Positions 22,872 through 34,112 of a stretch of 64,000 bases of DNA are shown here, one piece after another. The position numbers and the translations under genes are program-made. This stretch comes from Coprinus comatus (Eukaryota; Basidiomycota; Agaricomycetes; Agaricales; Agaricaceae). The DNA lies in contig JAWPGT010000020.1 in the NCBI GenBank assembly GCA_034638255.1, positions 1 to 64,000 of the forward strand, in the 5' to 3' direction. Position 1 is the stretch's first letter; each line of letters opens with the position of its first letter. Below the pieces are notes generated by a model. The model ran no database searches. It was given only the letters and a program-made list of their open reading frames with translations, and was not told the origin of the DNA.

Positions 22872-24330
22872 CTACCCTCCACCCTCAGACTTCATGTCTT
22901 TCTTGTCGCCAACCCCGTTGGGACTCGACAATCCTCCCACGTCCTCCACCTCAGATCCAACCCGAGCTCGTTTTCCAATGCCACCCAGCCCAACCAGTGG
23001 CGACGCTTGACTACCACCTCCACTACCCCCGCTACCAGAATTGAACATCTCAGATATATCTCCCCTGTTATCGCCCCCGCTTCTTTCCCATGACATGGAA
23101 GGGTCTCGTCCAGAAGGCGTGGCATTCGGATTCCCAGACAAGAAATCAAGCCAATTGGAACCCTCTCCACCTGCACCTGACGACGGGTTTGCCGAGTGAG
23201 ATGCCACTGCAGTATCAGTCAGCACAGATAAAGAACCCTTACGTGAAGTGTCAGACTCACGAGGTCCACTACTGTTGGGACCCGGCGCAGCTGCAGGCGC
23301 ATTGGGTTCATGGACAGGCCAGTCCAGACCAAATCCTTGTTGCCCTTGAGTCTGACGGCTATGTTCGTCTGCATCTAGAAACGCATTGAACGCACCACCT
23401 CCACCTCCACCTCCACCTCCACTAGGATGGTGAGGAGCAGACTGGGGTGGACGCATCATTCCAGGATACATGCCTTCATTATAGTTTGAACTGCTTCGAC
23501 CCGGAGGGAACGTGGACGAAGGACCATTTGAACCAGCACTCCGAGAAGGAGGGTTTGGATGGAGTGGAATAAATACAGGCGGCGACGTAGTCTGACTAGG
23601 GACTGGGTAGAGAGGCGTGTATTGACCCCCTGAGGACTGATAGGTTTGGCCTCCTGTTCTGGTGTATGAAGTTGGATTGTAGTAACCTGACCCAGAGGAC
23701 ATGTCGTCGGAAGGAGATCGGCTGTGGAGGTCCGTGCGCGGGCGCTTGGAATGGTGTGGATGTGTAGAGTGACGCAACCGATCGCTGATGGGGTGGGTCG
23801 AGCTGGAAGACATGCCTGGCATGTGCAGAGGTTGAGGGATGGACAATCCACGCGAATATTCGAGCTGCATATAGTCAGTACGGGTAGTGTGGATGGACAC
23901 AAAAAAAGACCGACATCATTGGGCATAGTCAACTCTGAGCGTTTCATTTTTGGATCTGGTCTACGTTTTGCGGTGTCATCTTCATCATCGACATCATCAT
24001 CGTCGCCGTCATCGTTATCCATCTTTGCTGGGCCGTTGCCTGCAAAATCTTGGGGACCGCGTGTATCTTTTTCGCCATCGTGCTGGAGGAGTGTAAGGGG
24101 TGGATATATGCGCTGTGAATGGTACGTACGCGTAGGTGGCGTTGGACGATGTCGTGTATGTCTGTTGAGCAATACTGGTAGAGCTTGAGATGGTGGCCCG
24201 GGCGTTCCTCTGTATTAAAAATAGAAACAGGGTCATTGGGATTAGCGAGAGAGATACGCACCGAAGATGATGACTGCAACATCGACGGAGCAGAGGACAC
24301 CGAGCTCATACGCCTTCTTGAAGAGCCCAT
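22872..24330 (-). CDS. Ser/Gly/Pro-rich nuclear-type protein, unknown function
   Basis: Four exons, read on the minus strand, join in phase: 24330-24262, 24209-24126, 24082-23915 and 23864-22872, giving 437 residues. The N-terminus is [18 protein letters not shown] strongly acidic block ([15 protein letters not shown]) is followed by basic [10 protein letters not shown] and HSKRPRTD, both like nuclear import signals. The long last exon is rich in Ser, Pro and Gly with a nine-glycine run and ends [15 protein letters not shown]. Short hydrophobic-aromatic patches ([20 protein letters not shown]) resemble activation-domain motifs. No DNA-binding domain is visible. A transcriptional co-regulator is a guess. 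Confidence 0.72.
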
Positions 24331-26081
24331 TCTTACGCTGGCCAGAAATAAATATGCTGTGCGCAAAAATAGCGAATAAATGCGTGCCTTTAAAAAGGTT
24401 ACAGAGCGGTTACGTTCGTGCTAGTGGCGGGGGGGCGTGAGGGGCTGGGCGTCGTTGTGCACGGCGAGGACGTACTGTTATGGGTTGGATTTCGATTTTT
24501 CTGCGGCCCATGGTGGAAGAAGGATGAGAGAGGATGGAGAGAGAAGGTCAGAGTTTTGTTTTGCTCCCCAAATCGACATGCCGACATCCACCTGGTTCGC
24601 TCGGTTCACTTCCGGTTCGTTCCCACGCGTTGGCCGCCCGCCCTTCCCACGTCATTCCCTATTTATATCCACTGCTGCGCTATTTTTTCATTGGCTCACG
24701 TCATTTAACATTCCTTCCCAGCCCATCCCTCCTTCATCCTCTTGCCGCCGGTAATCCTGTAATTCAGTCCTCCACAATAAATCTAGAAGTTCTTCCTTGA
24801 GAGGGTCCTTTTACAGCCGCTCTTTGCTTTTTCTCCTAAACCGCTACAAAATATCCCCACCTAATCAAACTGCACATGACAACCCGAAGGATCCCTTTCG
24901 ATACCTTCAATTCGCTCGGATACTGGCGGAATTTACCACTCCAACATATCATTTTACTCAGAATGGACTTTGGGAAACGGCGACTTATCCTCTCTCTTGC
25001 TATAATGTCAACTTGTACTTATCCCACTAGACGGGGTAGTTACACCCTGGGACCTGAGTGCCTTCGCTCCCGCCGTGTTACCTCATCTAACGGGTTACAG
25101 GCTTCTCTAAATCTTTTTGAAAATGACAACTTTGTTGAAACACTCACTTCAACACAACACCTCCTTATCCGAGAGGCTAAGTTTTAAGATCTGGTAGGCC
25201 TATGAGATTCAGCGCAAAATATCGAGTAAGCAGGTGAGTTGCCCCTGATGCAAAAGGACTCTGCAAGTTTGCCAGTGGTCATCCGGTTCGAGTACTACCA
25301 AAGTCTTTGAGCGGCATCATTCGGCAGTTCTAAATACAAATATCGGCATCTACACAAATCAAGCACAAGTGCTGTGGACCGGAATGATGCTTGTGGTTCA
25401 ACGAAGCATCTATGATGAAACTTAGAAGCATTTGACACTGGTCGTCCCATTCGTGCCTCACTTCGCGATGAAGTAGTAAGCTTCTCTTGATTTGTTCATC
25501 TCTTACGCTGGCCCAGCTCTCCTTCTGGTGACAACAAACAAAACTTGTGTTGTGACGGTGGCGTTTTACTGTCCGCAGCATAGCACAATCGCGGGGTTCT
25601 AACAGCTGCCCTTCTTGTGATGGTATGTGAGTTCAGCTTATAGTTAATGATGATCGATTTAAATTTAAATAAAATAAAAACGTGGCAAATAGTGACCAAG
25701 GATAAACAGAACCCATTGCGCTGATGCCGGCGAGTCCTCGTGCCGAAATAGATCAGCCTTAGAGCGCGTTGCGAGGCATTGAACCTTCTGAAATCAGTCA
25801 TACCGGACTTGGATATGCATTGATTTCAATTTTCTACAAGCACACGGGCGTCAAACGATGACATCTGATCAATACCTACATTTTCTCATGAACCCTCAGA
25901 CCCCAAGTTCCTGACTAACAATGCATCCATGTAGCTAGGCATATAACCTTGGAACTTCGCAGTATCGTTATCAAGTCTAGAGTGTTCTCTTTTTGGGATT
26001 GCCTTCCGTCCTTGCGTTCAAACAGGAAATATGAACCACCTACATAACACCAAACAACGGTCGAAACCTCACGCCAAGACC
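24331..26081. other. Interval without a supported gene
   Basis: About 1.75 kb upstream of the 24330 gene and ahead of the 26082 gene. The first part is GC-richer and likely promoter. A 103-codon frame at 24876-25187 (+) and frames of 83 and 101 codons at 25330-25801 (-) exist, but show no family features or joinable exons. Confidence 0.45.
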
Positions 26082-26635
26082 ATGTCAATCCAATTCAAAG
26101 GAGCGTGAGTACCACGACCTCGCTTGCCATGTAAGCTTCTGGTCTTCTATCCGATGATACCCAAAGCTGTACATGCGACCTCTCCTTTTCCTCCCCCCAT
26201 GCTTTGGTCTCCGAGTCATTGCTTACCTCCGAAGAATTCGATAGAAGGAACCACCTGGGATGTTCCATTGATTACAATGAATTTGTAATGCTCCGCAATA
26301 TGCCCCGTATCATGAATCACGATTTGGATCATTGTCAACGTGGTACTTTCGTGTTGCAATCCAACTGGTACATACTAGAGCGCGATACAAGCGTGGAGGA
26401 AGATGAACCCGAAAGTTGGACTGATGGGGGAGATGGATGCTCCCTTGCTTGTTGGTATCTGATATTTAGCGGTTCGTTATCTCCGTTGCTGTTTAACCTT
26501 TTCGTTGCGCGCTGATTATTGGCAGTTGCGAAGCTAGGAGCCTATGACTTGGATAATGGCGATACTGCGAATATGAACAGTTGCCTAGAACAGATTATCT
26601 CTGGCAACACGGTCGACCTTGCTACATACCCTTGA
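26082..26635 (+). CDS. Small protein of unknown function
   Basis: Three exons, 26082-26104, 26167-26471 and 26526-26635, use GT-AG introns and join in phase to a 145-residue protein starting MSIQFKGACTCDLSF. It is acidic in the middle (DTSVEEDEPESW), has seven Cys and ends GNTVDLATYP. No signal peptide or membrane segment. Phase agreement across two introns supports it as a real gene; there is no family match I recognise. Confidence 0.5.
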
Positions 26636-27376
26636 CCTCGACCTGACGACTTGTTTCAGCTATCATACTGGAAATCATGTTAACAACCTTTACCAGAGAG
26701 GTTACTGATCAACTTCGGCCGTCAAGGACAAGTATTATTGACCATTTCAATGCAAACCCGGGATAGATCACATCAGAGTCTACGGCGTTTCTCCATTGTA
26801 CATTATCGAATACCTATACCCCAGAAACGGTCTCCCCACCATCGAAGCTTATTTTAGAACCCCAAGAAAACATCACACATTGCCGTTACACCTTAGTGTG
26901 TACCAATCACTACCAGAAGAGGAAGAGATTGTTCTTTTTTATCCGGCGGTGTTAGTTGGATCACATTACCTACCGATTCAAGAAATGTAACATGCGTGTA
27001 TCAACGTACTTGGGTTCCCGAGGACAAAAAAGCTGTTGTTTCGAATGACCACCCGTGAGAGTATGGGAGACGCCACGTACATAGGGAGGGTTCAAGTGTT
27101 GTGGAGACAAGCACGGTGGCAACCTGGCGTAGAAAGCATAAGTGACAGATCAATTGAACACGAAAGGCAAACCGTGATGGCAAAGAGACGGAGTTCAACG
27201 ACTTACAAAGAGAGGTTTAAAACGAACGGCCGTCAACAGGGATACACTAATTGCGACCCTGAGTATATCTTTTTCTCCCGCGAAGCCTTGGCTTGGTTCG
27301 TGGGCTTTAGCATGACGTCATGGCCTTGGTGAGGACCTTTTGCAATGTGGCTGTGTACTCTCATCCTCCTTTGCCA
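26636..27376. other. Intergenic stretch with a possible coding remnant
   Basis: A 65-codon frame at 26796-26990 (PRNGLPTIEAYFRTPRKHH) and a protein-like stretch just upstream lie in different frames around 26765. They may be exons of a missed small gene or a frameshifted remnant. The final 60 bases before 27377 hold a CRE-type palindrome. Confidence 0.35.
27313..27320. promoter_or_regulatory. CRE palindrome TGACGTCA upstream of the polyglutamine membrane protein gene
   Basis: A perfect eight-base TGACGTCA, 56 bases upstream of the start codon. This is the classical binding site for ATF/CREB-type bZIP factors. A second copy occupies a similar place before the 43617 gene. Confidence 0.4.
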
Positions 27377-27640
27377 ATGACCTTCATATTGCTCGTTCTC
27401 AGCTATCTCACCTCTGTTGCCCATGCACAGATTATTATCAATAGACACAGAACGAGCCCTGCCCGCGTTATCGCTGGTATTGTTGTTGGTAAGCTACTTC
27501 CGATCATCAAATTACACAACCTGACCAGTGGTAAAAATAGGTTGTGTCTGCTTCCTAATCCTTGTGTCTTTCATCTGCCTCATGTTGGTGCGCAGGCGTC
27601 GTCAGCGTACAGTTGCAATCGTACAAGGTCCCTACTATCC

Positions 27641-27693
<53 letters not shown>

Positions 27694-28090
27694 CACAACA
27701 GTATCCAAATCCCCTATTCATTGGACCATGGACTGGCACAGGAAATACTCCAGCTCCCGTACCAACACACAACACCGGAACAAGCGGAGCTCCATATTCG
27801 AACAACTACTACGCAGTTAGTTCCCCGCCTTATGCCAATGATAAGACTAATGACGAAGGGAGTACTTCTACTTCGCAGCAATACCCTCCGGTAAAGTTTC
27901 TCTCGATAAGTACCCCACGATCACACGAATCCAACCCTGACCCTCGATATTTCAGCCCCCAGTTCCACCTCCTGCTGCTCATACCAACAATGTACGTAAT
28001 CATTAAATATATAAATATCCTTATTAAATCTTTGAATACCTTATTTTGTAGAACAAAGAAGAATCGTTTGTGGGAGGTTTCCGAACCTGA
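27377..28090 (+). CDS. Secreted-route single-pass membrane protein with polyglutamine tail
   Basis: Four exons, 27377-27488, 27541-27890, 27956-27991 and 28052-28090, join in phase. The N-terminus MTFILLVLSYLTSVAHA is a clear signal peptide. A short lumenal part is followed by a membrane segment (ARVIAGIVVGG then FLILVSFICLMLV) and a stop-transfer RRRRQR. The cytoplasmic tail opens with 17 glutamines coded only by CAA, then is rich in Pro, Ser, Thr and Tyr (SQQYPP, PPVPPPAAH). This layout is common among agaricomycete and tremellomycete membrane proteins of unknown role. I predict plasma membrane or vacuolar location. Confidence 0.75.
27642..27692 (+). repeat. (CAA)17 trinucleotide microsatellite
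   Basis: Seventeen uninterrupted CAA codons inside an exon. Uninterrupted repeats of this length are usually length-variable among strains. Confidence 0.9.
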
Positions 28091-29596
28091 AAACTGAAAC
28101 ATGGTTCCTGAATATACAAGAATAAAGTTCCACTTTTCTATTTTTTCTCTACCCTATCCTCGATATACATGGAACTAAGTATACTAGTACTCACAATGTA
28201 AATGTAAATTGCTCATGTTATTCGTGTTATGTGTGCATTCACCTTCGTCCGAAATAGATACAAGTAAATATGACACCGAGTCGGAAATAGTAAACGTTTG
28301 CGTTACCTCTCAAATTCCCACTGTTACTGATAGATAGATACGTCCGTTCAGGGCCCCATGTTTTAGGTTACTGTACTACATATACACTTGCCATTGAATC
28401 ATTACAAGAGTAAAACCAAAAACGCCGAGTCGGAATTTGCCCATATATTAACACCCTTTTTTCGCTGTTTGGGATTATGCCCATTGCCCAAAGGTCATAT
28501 GAAACTAGCACAGTAATCTGAACTAATGAACAACAAACACAAACCAGTTATCGACCGCGGTTTTCGAGTGTTGTTACTTTATTTCCAGATGGAGTGATAA
28601 GAATGCTCGCGGCTTCATGGGTAACTAGAACCCAGAACCTTCTTTCTTGGCCTTCTTACATACAGTAGTAATGAACCATATTTCACCATTAGTAATGTGA
28701 CAATGATTTATGCTGAGGCTATACGAATCTTGTTGTAAAATTGTAAGCAATGTCGGCATGCCGAACCTTCTACTTATTCAATTCGGGGCTACGGTGTTGT
28801 GATATGCTTTCTGTTTCTCCGAATATACTTACAGGTACAGTACACCAAAAATAATAATAAGTAAACTCAATGATTTGCACGTATCACTATGAATGTTGTT
28901 GAATGTTCGAACAATATATATAAGACATAAATAACACTTTAATTTCCGACCTTTCCTTGGGGCCAAATTTGAATATCTGAAGCGTTTAAACGATAAAGCT
29001 TTACCGTCACATCAATCAACACTCCTTTACTTAAAGGACCTAAACAACGGTAACCCAGCGCTACTTCCCGACTGACTCCAAAGTTCTAAAACCTCAGCAA
29101 ATAACCATCACTCATCGACATGTTCTAAACATCCAAAGTGGGAGAAAAGGGTACAGTACAACAAACACTCGTGTATAATCGAACCCGAATCCGAATCTGA
29201 ACCCCTTAATCATGAATCATGATCATAAAGTTCACGGTGGTACTACGGGTGTCAAAAATGTGCATACGGTAGTATAAGTCCATTAATCCCCATATGAACA
29301 AGTACAAATACAGTCTAATATGTTTATCTCCTCGGAAAGCGGAATACAATGCTAGAATGAATCTCAAATCCGAATCTCAAATCGCTCTCCCTCCAATCAC
29401 AAAACTCAACACAAAAATTGAAAAAATCTATTTTTATAACATCGTACATCATAATATAGTACATCAAAAGCACGTTGCATCAGGCATCATACATCACACA
29501 TCATGCCCGGCCAGGTCTCGGCATCTCAAGCACCAGGAGTTAGGAATCAGTGTCAGCGCTCACTATGTTAAAGTTCACTGATAAATTGGGACTTCT
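28091..29596. other. Intergenic, nothing recognised
   Basis: About 1.5 kb between the 3' ends of two convergent genes. AT-rich, with no open frame of interest and no repeat. Confidence 0.5.
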
Positions 29597-30512
29597 TTAA
29601 GGTCTCCTCCTTTGGCAATCCCTTTTATGAGCAACCCACAAACGATAGTGATAGCCCATATCCCTAATACTCCAGCAAGCATAACCACAAAGACATTTAA
29701 ATCCATCTTTATTAACTATCGTGTGTCCGTCGTGTAACATTTCTCTGAGATTAGCAGCTCTTTGATCAGTTATGTCTCTAAACACTTGACGAGAGACTGG
29801 ATAACGATTGTTACTTTGGGATCCTTCAAATTGAACCAAACCTGTAGTGATATTAACCGCCTATAACAAAAGAAAAATGGCGGGGGCAATAAATTGCTAG
29901 TAAAGGTTTTGCCACGATGTGGAAAGAAACACATACCGGTTCACACACATGAGCAATCATTGACAATGCCAAGAAAAATTGTAAACCTTCAGGATCATTA
30001 CCCTTCCAATGACCATTAACCAAAGTTACACCACATCTCTCACATACGGCAACTGGTAGAGGTGGTGCTAGAGTTTCATCGCTTTCTGAATTATCCTCTG
30101 TCGAAACAGATTCCGAGTTACTATTGACATCTGAACCGCTAGTATAATCGCTGTAATCAGTTGAACACTCAGAAGCACTTTGGTCTTCTTCTTCTTCATC
30201 ATCATCATCATCATCCGCAGTATTGTAATCATCGTTCTGAGGAAAGTAATCATATCCGTTCGGTCCAGGAGCAAGTTGACCATAGCCATGGTACGATCCT
30301 AAAGTGACTGAATCTGACGGGTTCGAATTGATAGCCTGAGAATGTGGAGTATACGGAACATGTGCATAAGCATGAGCTTGTTGAGATTGAGCCACCACAC
30401 TACCAATTGCAATATTCCATCGAGCAGTAGTCCTATATTGACTTTGCAACACGGTTTGCGGGGAACGAGGGATACCGTTTCTGAAGAGTTCTCGGTAATG
30501 ATTATGAGCCAT
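29597..30512 (-). CDS. Orphan Cys-rich protein, GIPRSPQ family, copy 2
   Basis: Two exons on the minus strand, 30512-29937 and 29860-29597, join in phase (279 residues). It mirrors the copy at 18389: RNGIPRSPQTVLQSQYRT at the N-terminus, then CERCGVTLVNGHWKGND and MIAHVCEP, then after the intron RYPVSRQVFRD, LHDGHTIVNKDGFKCLCGY and HKRDCQRR. A long acidic insert (DDDDDDEEEEDQ, then Ser/Asp-rich) between the N-terminal motif and the first Cys pair is absent from copy 1. The intron sits at the same place, just after the CEP motif. Unknown family; putative metal binding. Confidence 0.82.
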
Positions 30513-31583
30513 GGTTTACGTCCTTTCGGTTTCGATCGCGGAATTCGAATTTAGGTTTAAGTTATTGTTTTCCCGATCTTCGATGAGAGACTTGTAGAAG
30601 GGAAGTGGGTTTTCTGGTAGATTGGAATGAGGGTGATGTTCTACAACGGGATTTTGGGGTGTTTTAATAGCTGTTGAACACGTTTATAACAGCGCTTAGA
30701 CAATAGCCACTTTATTCTTAAACACTGGTAAATGTCAAAGATTTTCAGTAGTCGTGATATTATCATGTCCAAAATGTGTTAAAATTAATGCCATACATGG
30801 GATTAAAGCCTAAGCATAAACAAAACAGAAATCGGAAGTCAAATGCAAGGTCTAGGCTGGGTCCAAGCGTTTGATCTCAACCACACAGAGTGTGGCATGG
30901 GACTCTGGCGTGGTCCAACCCTTATGTCAAAGCTCATCTGACATAGTTGACTTCTCATTCTCACGACCCCATTCAGGGACAAAGTTAAAACTATTATTAT
31001 TCAAGTGTCTAAGCCCGAAGTATGTTCTGCCAAGCGTCTGGAGTAAAATTCAAGTTGTTGAACTGATCATGATACTCAGCTTGAAGGTTGAAGGTTGAAG
31101 GTTTGGACCAGCTTGGGATTCGGCGGACCAGATGTACACCGGGTTTAATTGGTATACATAATGCGTCTTTCCGCCGCCTGTCTTCTGTCTACAGCTTCTC
31201 GTTAGAACTTGCCCTTACCCTGACATGCACAATTCTTCCCATAGCGTTTTCAGCCTAGACGGTAGTAGTATGAGAACTTATCAGAAGCATGTCAGTTCAG
31301 TAGAATCTTTTTGCTTTTCTTTCGAAACGACTGGTATGCATTGTGTAACATAAAACATGTCTGAATTGAAGTGGGACCCGAAAGTTAAGTATAAATAACA
31401 TGACATGGACTAAGTAAGCGGTAACTATAAAGTAAACATCTAATTAGCAGTACACAAAAATAATAACCATGATCCAAAGAGTAAGGGAACGTAAAAAGAG
31501 CAGTCGAAAATAGTCCGACGGAACCAAGAAGAAAATGAAAAAGAGAAAAGAGAAAGAAAATCTATTATTAAAAGCTCAGGTTC
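30513..31583. other. Intergenic, nothing recognised
   Basis: About 1.1 kb: promoter side of the 30512 gene and 3' side of the next one. Only short frames. No repeat or RNA gene seen. Confidence 0.5.
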
Positions 31584-32432
31584 TCAATATATATCAAAGC
31601 TCCACTTGTTACTTCGCTTCGGGCTGCTGCCATTACCAGATAAATGTAGCTTACTCTTCCCATCACTGACGCTTGTCGGCGGAGAGAATACCCGTTTATA
31701 CCATGGCTGAGATGGGTTTGACGGTGCTGGTGCTACGTAATGACCTGTGTTCTAAAGCATGTTTGTCGGTTGCTGTACCTGACGCAGCTGAGAAACCAAG
31801 GCTTACTTGTATAACCTGATACCGACCTCCTTGCGGAGGCGGTGTTAAAACGATATAACCTCCTTGGAGTGGTGTGAGCACTTTTGGGGTATATACAGTC
31901 GTAGTGTTGCTACTATAGGGTGACGGTTGGTATTGAGGAGTTTGATAAGGGTGCGAAGCAGTCGCAGGATAGGGATTCGGATGTACAACAGGAACATTAG
32001 GGTATTGATATTGTTGAGTATAAGTCGGATTGTGTATAATGTCGGTGGAGCGCCGTATGGCTGGGGTATACAGGAAATAGGGGGAGCCGATGAGGGCCTT
32101 GAGCTTTTTGAGCGATGATAATCTTTATAATGCGAATGCGAATGCCGGCTTCGGTGACCTCGATAATCCCTATCATCCCTTTTATCATGCCCGTGCCGAT
32201 GTTTCCTATGATGGCGGCGGGATGAAGGACGGTCATCTGAGTCAGACATACTATGACTATGTGGGGAGTCCTGGTAGTGCAATGTACGAGGTGGTTGACC
32301 ATGTAGGTCTTGAATAGTTGTCTCTGCTGCTAGCGAAGTATATTTCCTTGTATCGTCGACCCATCGAGCAATTTCCTGTTGCTTTGCAATATGTCGTTCG
32401 TATGCTCCTGGCGAAAAGTCGTACTCTGTCAT
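31584..32432 (-). pseudogene. MTEYDFSP-family low-complexity protein, apparently frameshifted copy
   Basis: It starts MTEYDFSPGAYERHIAKQQE at 32432, nearly identical to the start of the gene at 46947. The exon 31807-32432 has a Ser/His/Arg-rich middle (RHHRKHRHGHDKR). Near 32000-32070 the protein-like frame changes: before it IPQPYGAPP, after it PNVPVVHPNPYPA and then LTPLQGGYIVLTPPPQGG, which matches the paralogue's GGHGGYVIVPQTG. The exon length is not compatible with one frame (626 bases, two over a multiple of three). A second exon, 31751-31584, ends YKRVFSPP and NKWSFDIY. Either a one-base indel broke the gene or an atypical intron lies there. Confidence 0.65.
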
Positions 32433-33028
32433 CGTTCTGGTGACGGTCTCAGATGGTTACACAGGGTTGATGCGTTTATGTACGTTGGAAACCTCGTGGC
32501 AAGTGTGGGCGTTTTGAGCGTTGTAAGTGAGTAAACCTGCGGAAGAACCTGCGGAGGTGGGTAACTCTATGAAAAGTCCGGTGACAAAGGGAAAAGTCGG
32601 AAACGTCGACTTTTCGACATTGTGCCTTCATTCTTGTAGTATGACTGACTAGGAGACCATCATCGTGATTGTTTCTAGATTTGGCTGGTGCTGTGATGTT
32701 TTCTGACTATTTTTATATATCCTATTGGAGACTTCACACGTGCCTTGTTCTAATCTTCCTAATCTCTCCAAATCATGATCATCAGCACATCCTTGACCTG
32801 CCTTCGCTAACGGCTAATGTATTCACCTTGTCCATGAGAGGGACCGTCGCTCGTCACCATATACACATTTATACACAGCAACTGAATTTTGGCACAGTAC
32901 TTAGTATTGAAATTTGAATGCAAGTTCAAGTTCAGACAAAATGTAACCATTGGACATGTCATGATTTTGAAAACTCCACCCAACAGGTATCCAACTTCGA
33001 CAAATTACAAAGGTATCTAGAACAGTTA
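32433..33028. other. Intergenic, nothing recognised
   Basis: About 600 bases holding the promoter of the minus-strand MTEYDFSP gene and the 3' region of the membrane-protein gene. No ORF of note. Confidence 0.5.
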
Positions 33029-34112
33029 TTATGCCTTGTGGCTGTGATCCACTGCAGCCGATTTGTCGGTAGACTGGGCTTTAGGAACAGCACCAAAAAG
33101 CAGAGCAAAACCAACGACAAACAGTGAGACGATTGATCCAATAATAACGCCAGCAAGTAACATATCATCACTCCTGCCAAGGGGCAGTGTCTACTATACA
33201 CCATTCCAATATTTATGAGGCGATAAAGAGCCCAGGCAAATAGCAAAGGAGAAACCAACAATGCTATGTTGCGTATAATCTTCATATGTTGTTAATACAT
33301 TACTCGAAATGACGATACAAACAACGTACCTTGTCTTGAATTTTATTCGTTTGGAACCGGACATATGCACATATGGCCGTACCCACTACATCAAGCAACC
33401 CAAGGACGACGAAAACAACATATGCAATGTCCAAATTGCGGAGTTGATCCACAGCCTGAGAACGCCTCATTGTCCCGTTCAGATAAGCGTTGTAGATTCC
33501 GTCCCCCGCAATCCCTAGGATCAGCGCTATAGAGAGAATACACCCATCAGTAAACGATTTAGGATTGAATAAGCGTTCTTCAGGATTGAGCTGAATACGC
33601 TGTCGATATGCAATGATAGACAGGAAGGTTGCTGAAAGGAGCACATCGCTAAGCTGTCCCGCGAAATTCATTCCAGGATAAAAACTCATTGGTAGAGGGT
33701 GGGAAGCATTGGAACTGAACCTAAACGGAATGTAGATGGAATAACAGATATTATAAGCAAGGAAGCTGAGGGTATAGCAAAGAAGGAATGTGGGGAAGAG
33801 AATGCCGATTTGGTGAGGAAGGAAAGATGATCCAGGAGGCAGAACTGGTTTTTTGAAACGCCCAACAGCACGAGTTGCTTGGTAAAAAGTGATAATGGCC
33901 GTGAACACAGTTATAGCGAATACTGCGGTAAGAAACGGAGGCAAATCAAGGGAGCTGACGGCACTCCCGATACTACTACTACCACCACCACCTCCTCCTC
34001 CCCCTCCTCCTCCCCTACCTCTTCCAGCGACCTGATTGACGTTAAGCAGTACGATCAACGTGGGGAAGACAGTTGTAGGAAGCAATAACTTGGAGGAAGA
34101 CATCACAGTCAA
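33029..34112 (-). CDS. Seven-pass membrane protein with signal peptide, unknown function
   Basis: Exon 1 is 34112-33330; the start is 34112 or the second ATG at 34100. A signal-like leader (LLLPTTVFPTLIVLLNV) and a run of eleven glycines precede seven predicted membrane segments: LTAVFAITVFTAIITF, FPTFLLCYTLSFLAY, SDVLLSATFLSIIAY, ILSIALILGIAGDG, YVVFVVLGLLDVVG, NIALLVSPLLFAWAL and AGVIIGSIVSLFVVGFAL. Exon 2 starts after an acceptor near 33278. The last segment reads in a shifted frame, which needs an unusually short (about 26-base) intron or a slip around 33172-33199. The tail is soluble. Topology resembles a receptor or transporter-like protein, but no named family is evident. Confidence 0.68.

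Noticed and set aside
22604..22882. 92-codon minus frame downstream of the Ser/Gly-rich gene
   Set aside because: No start context or family features, and it overlaps the 3' region of a well-supported gene.
25200..25310. tRNA-like B box (GGTTCGAGTAC)
   Set aside because: No matching A box, acceptor stem or anticodon arm can be folded around it.
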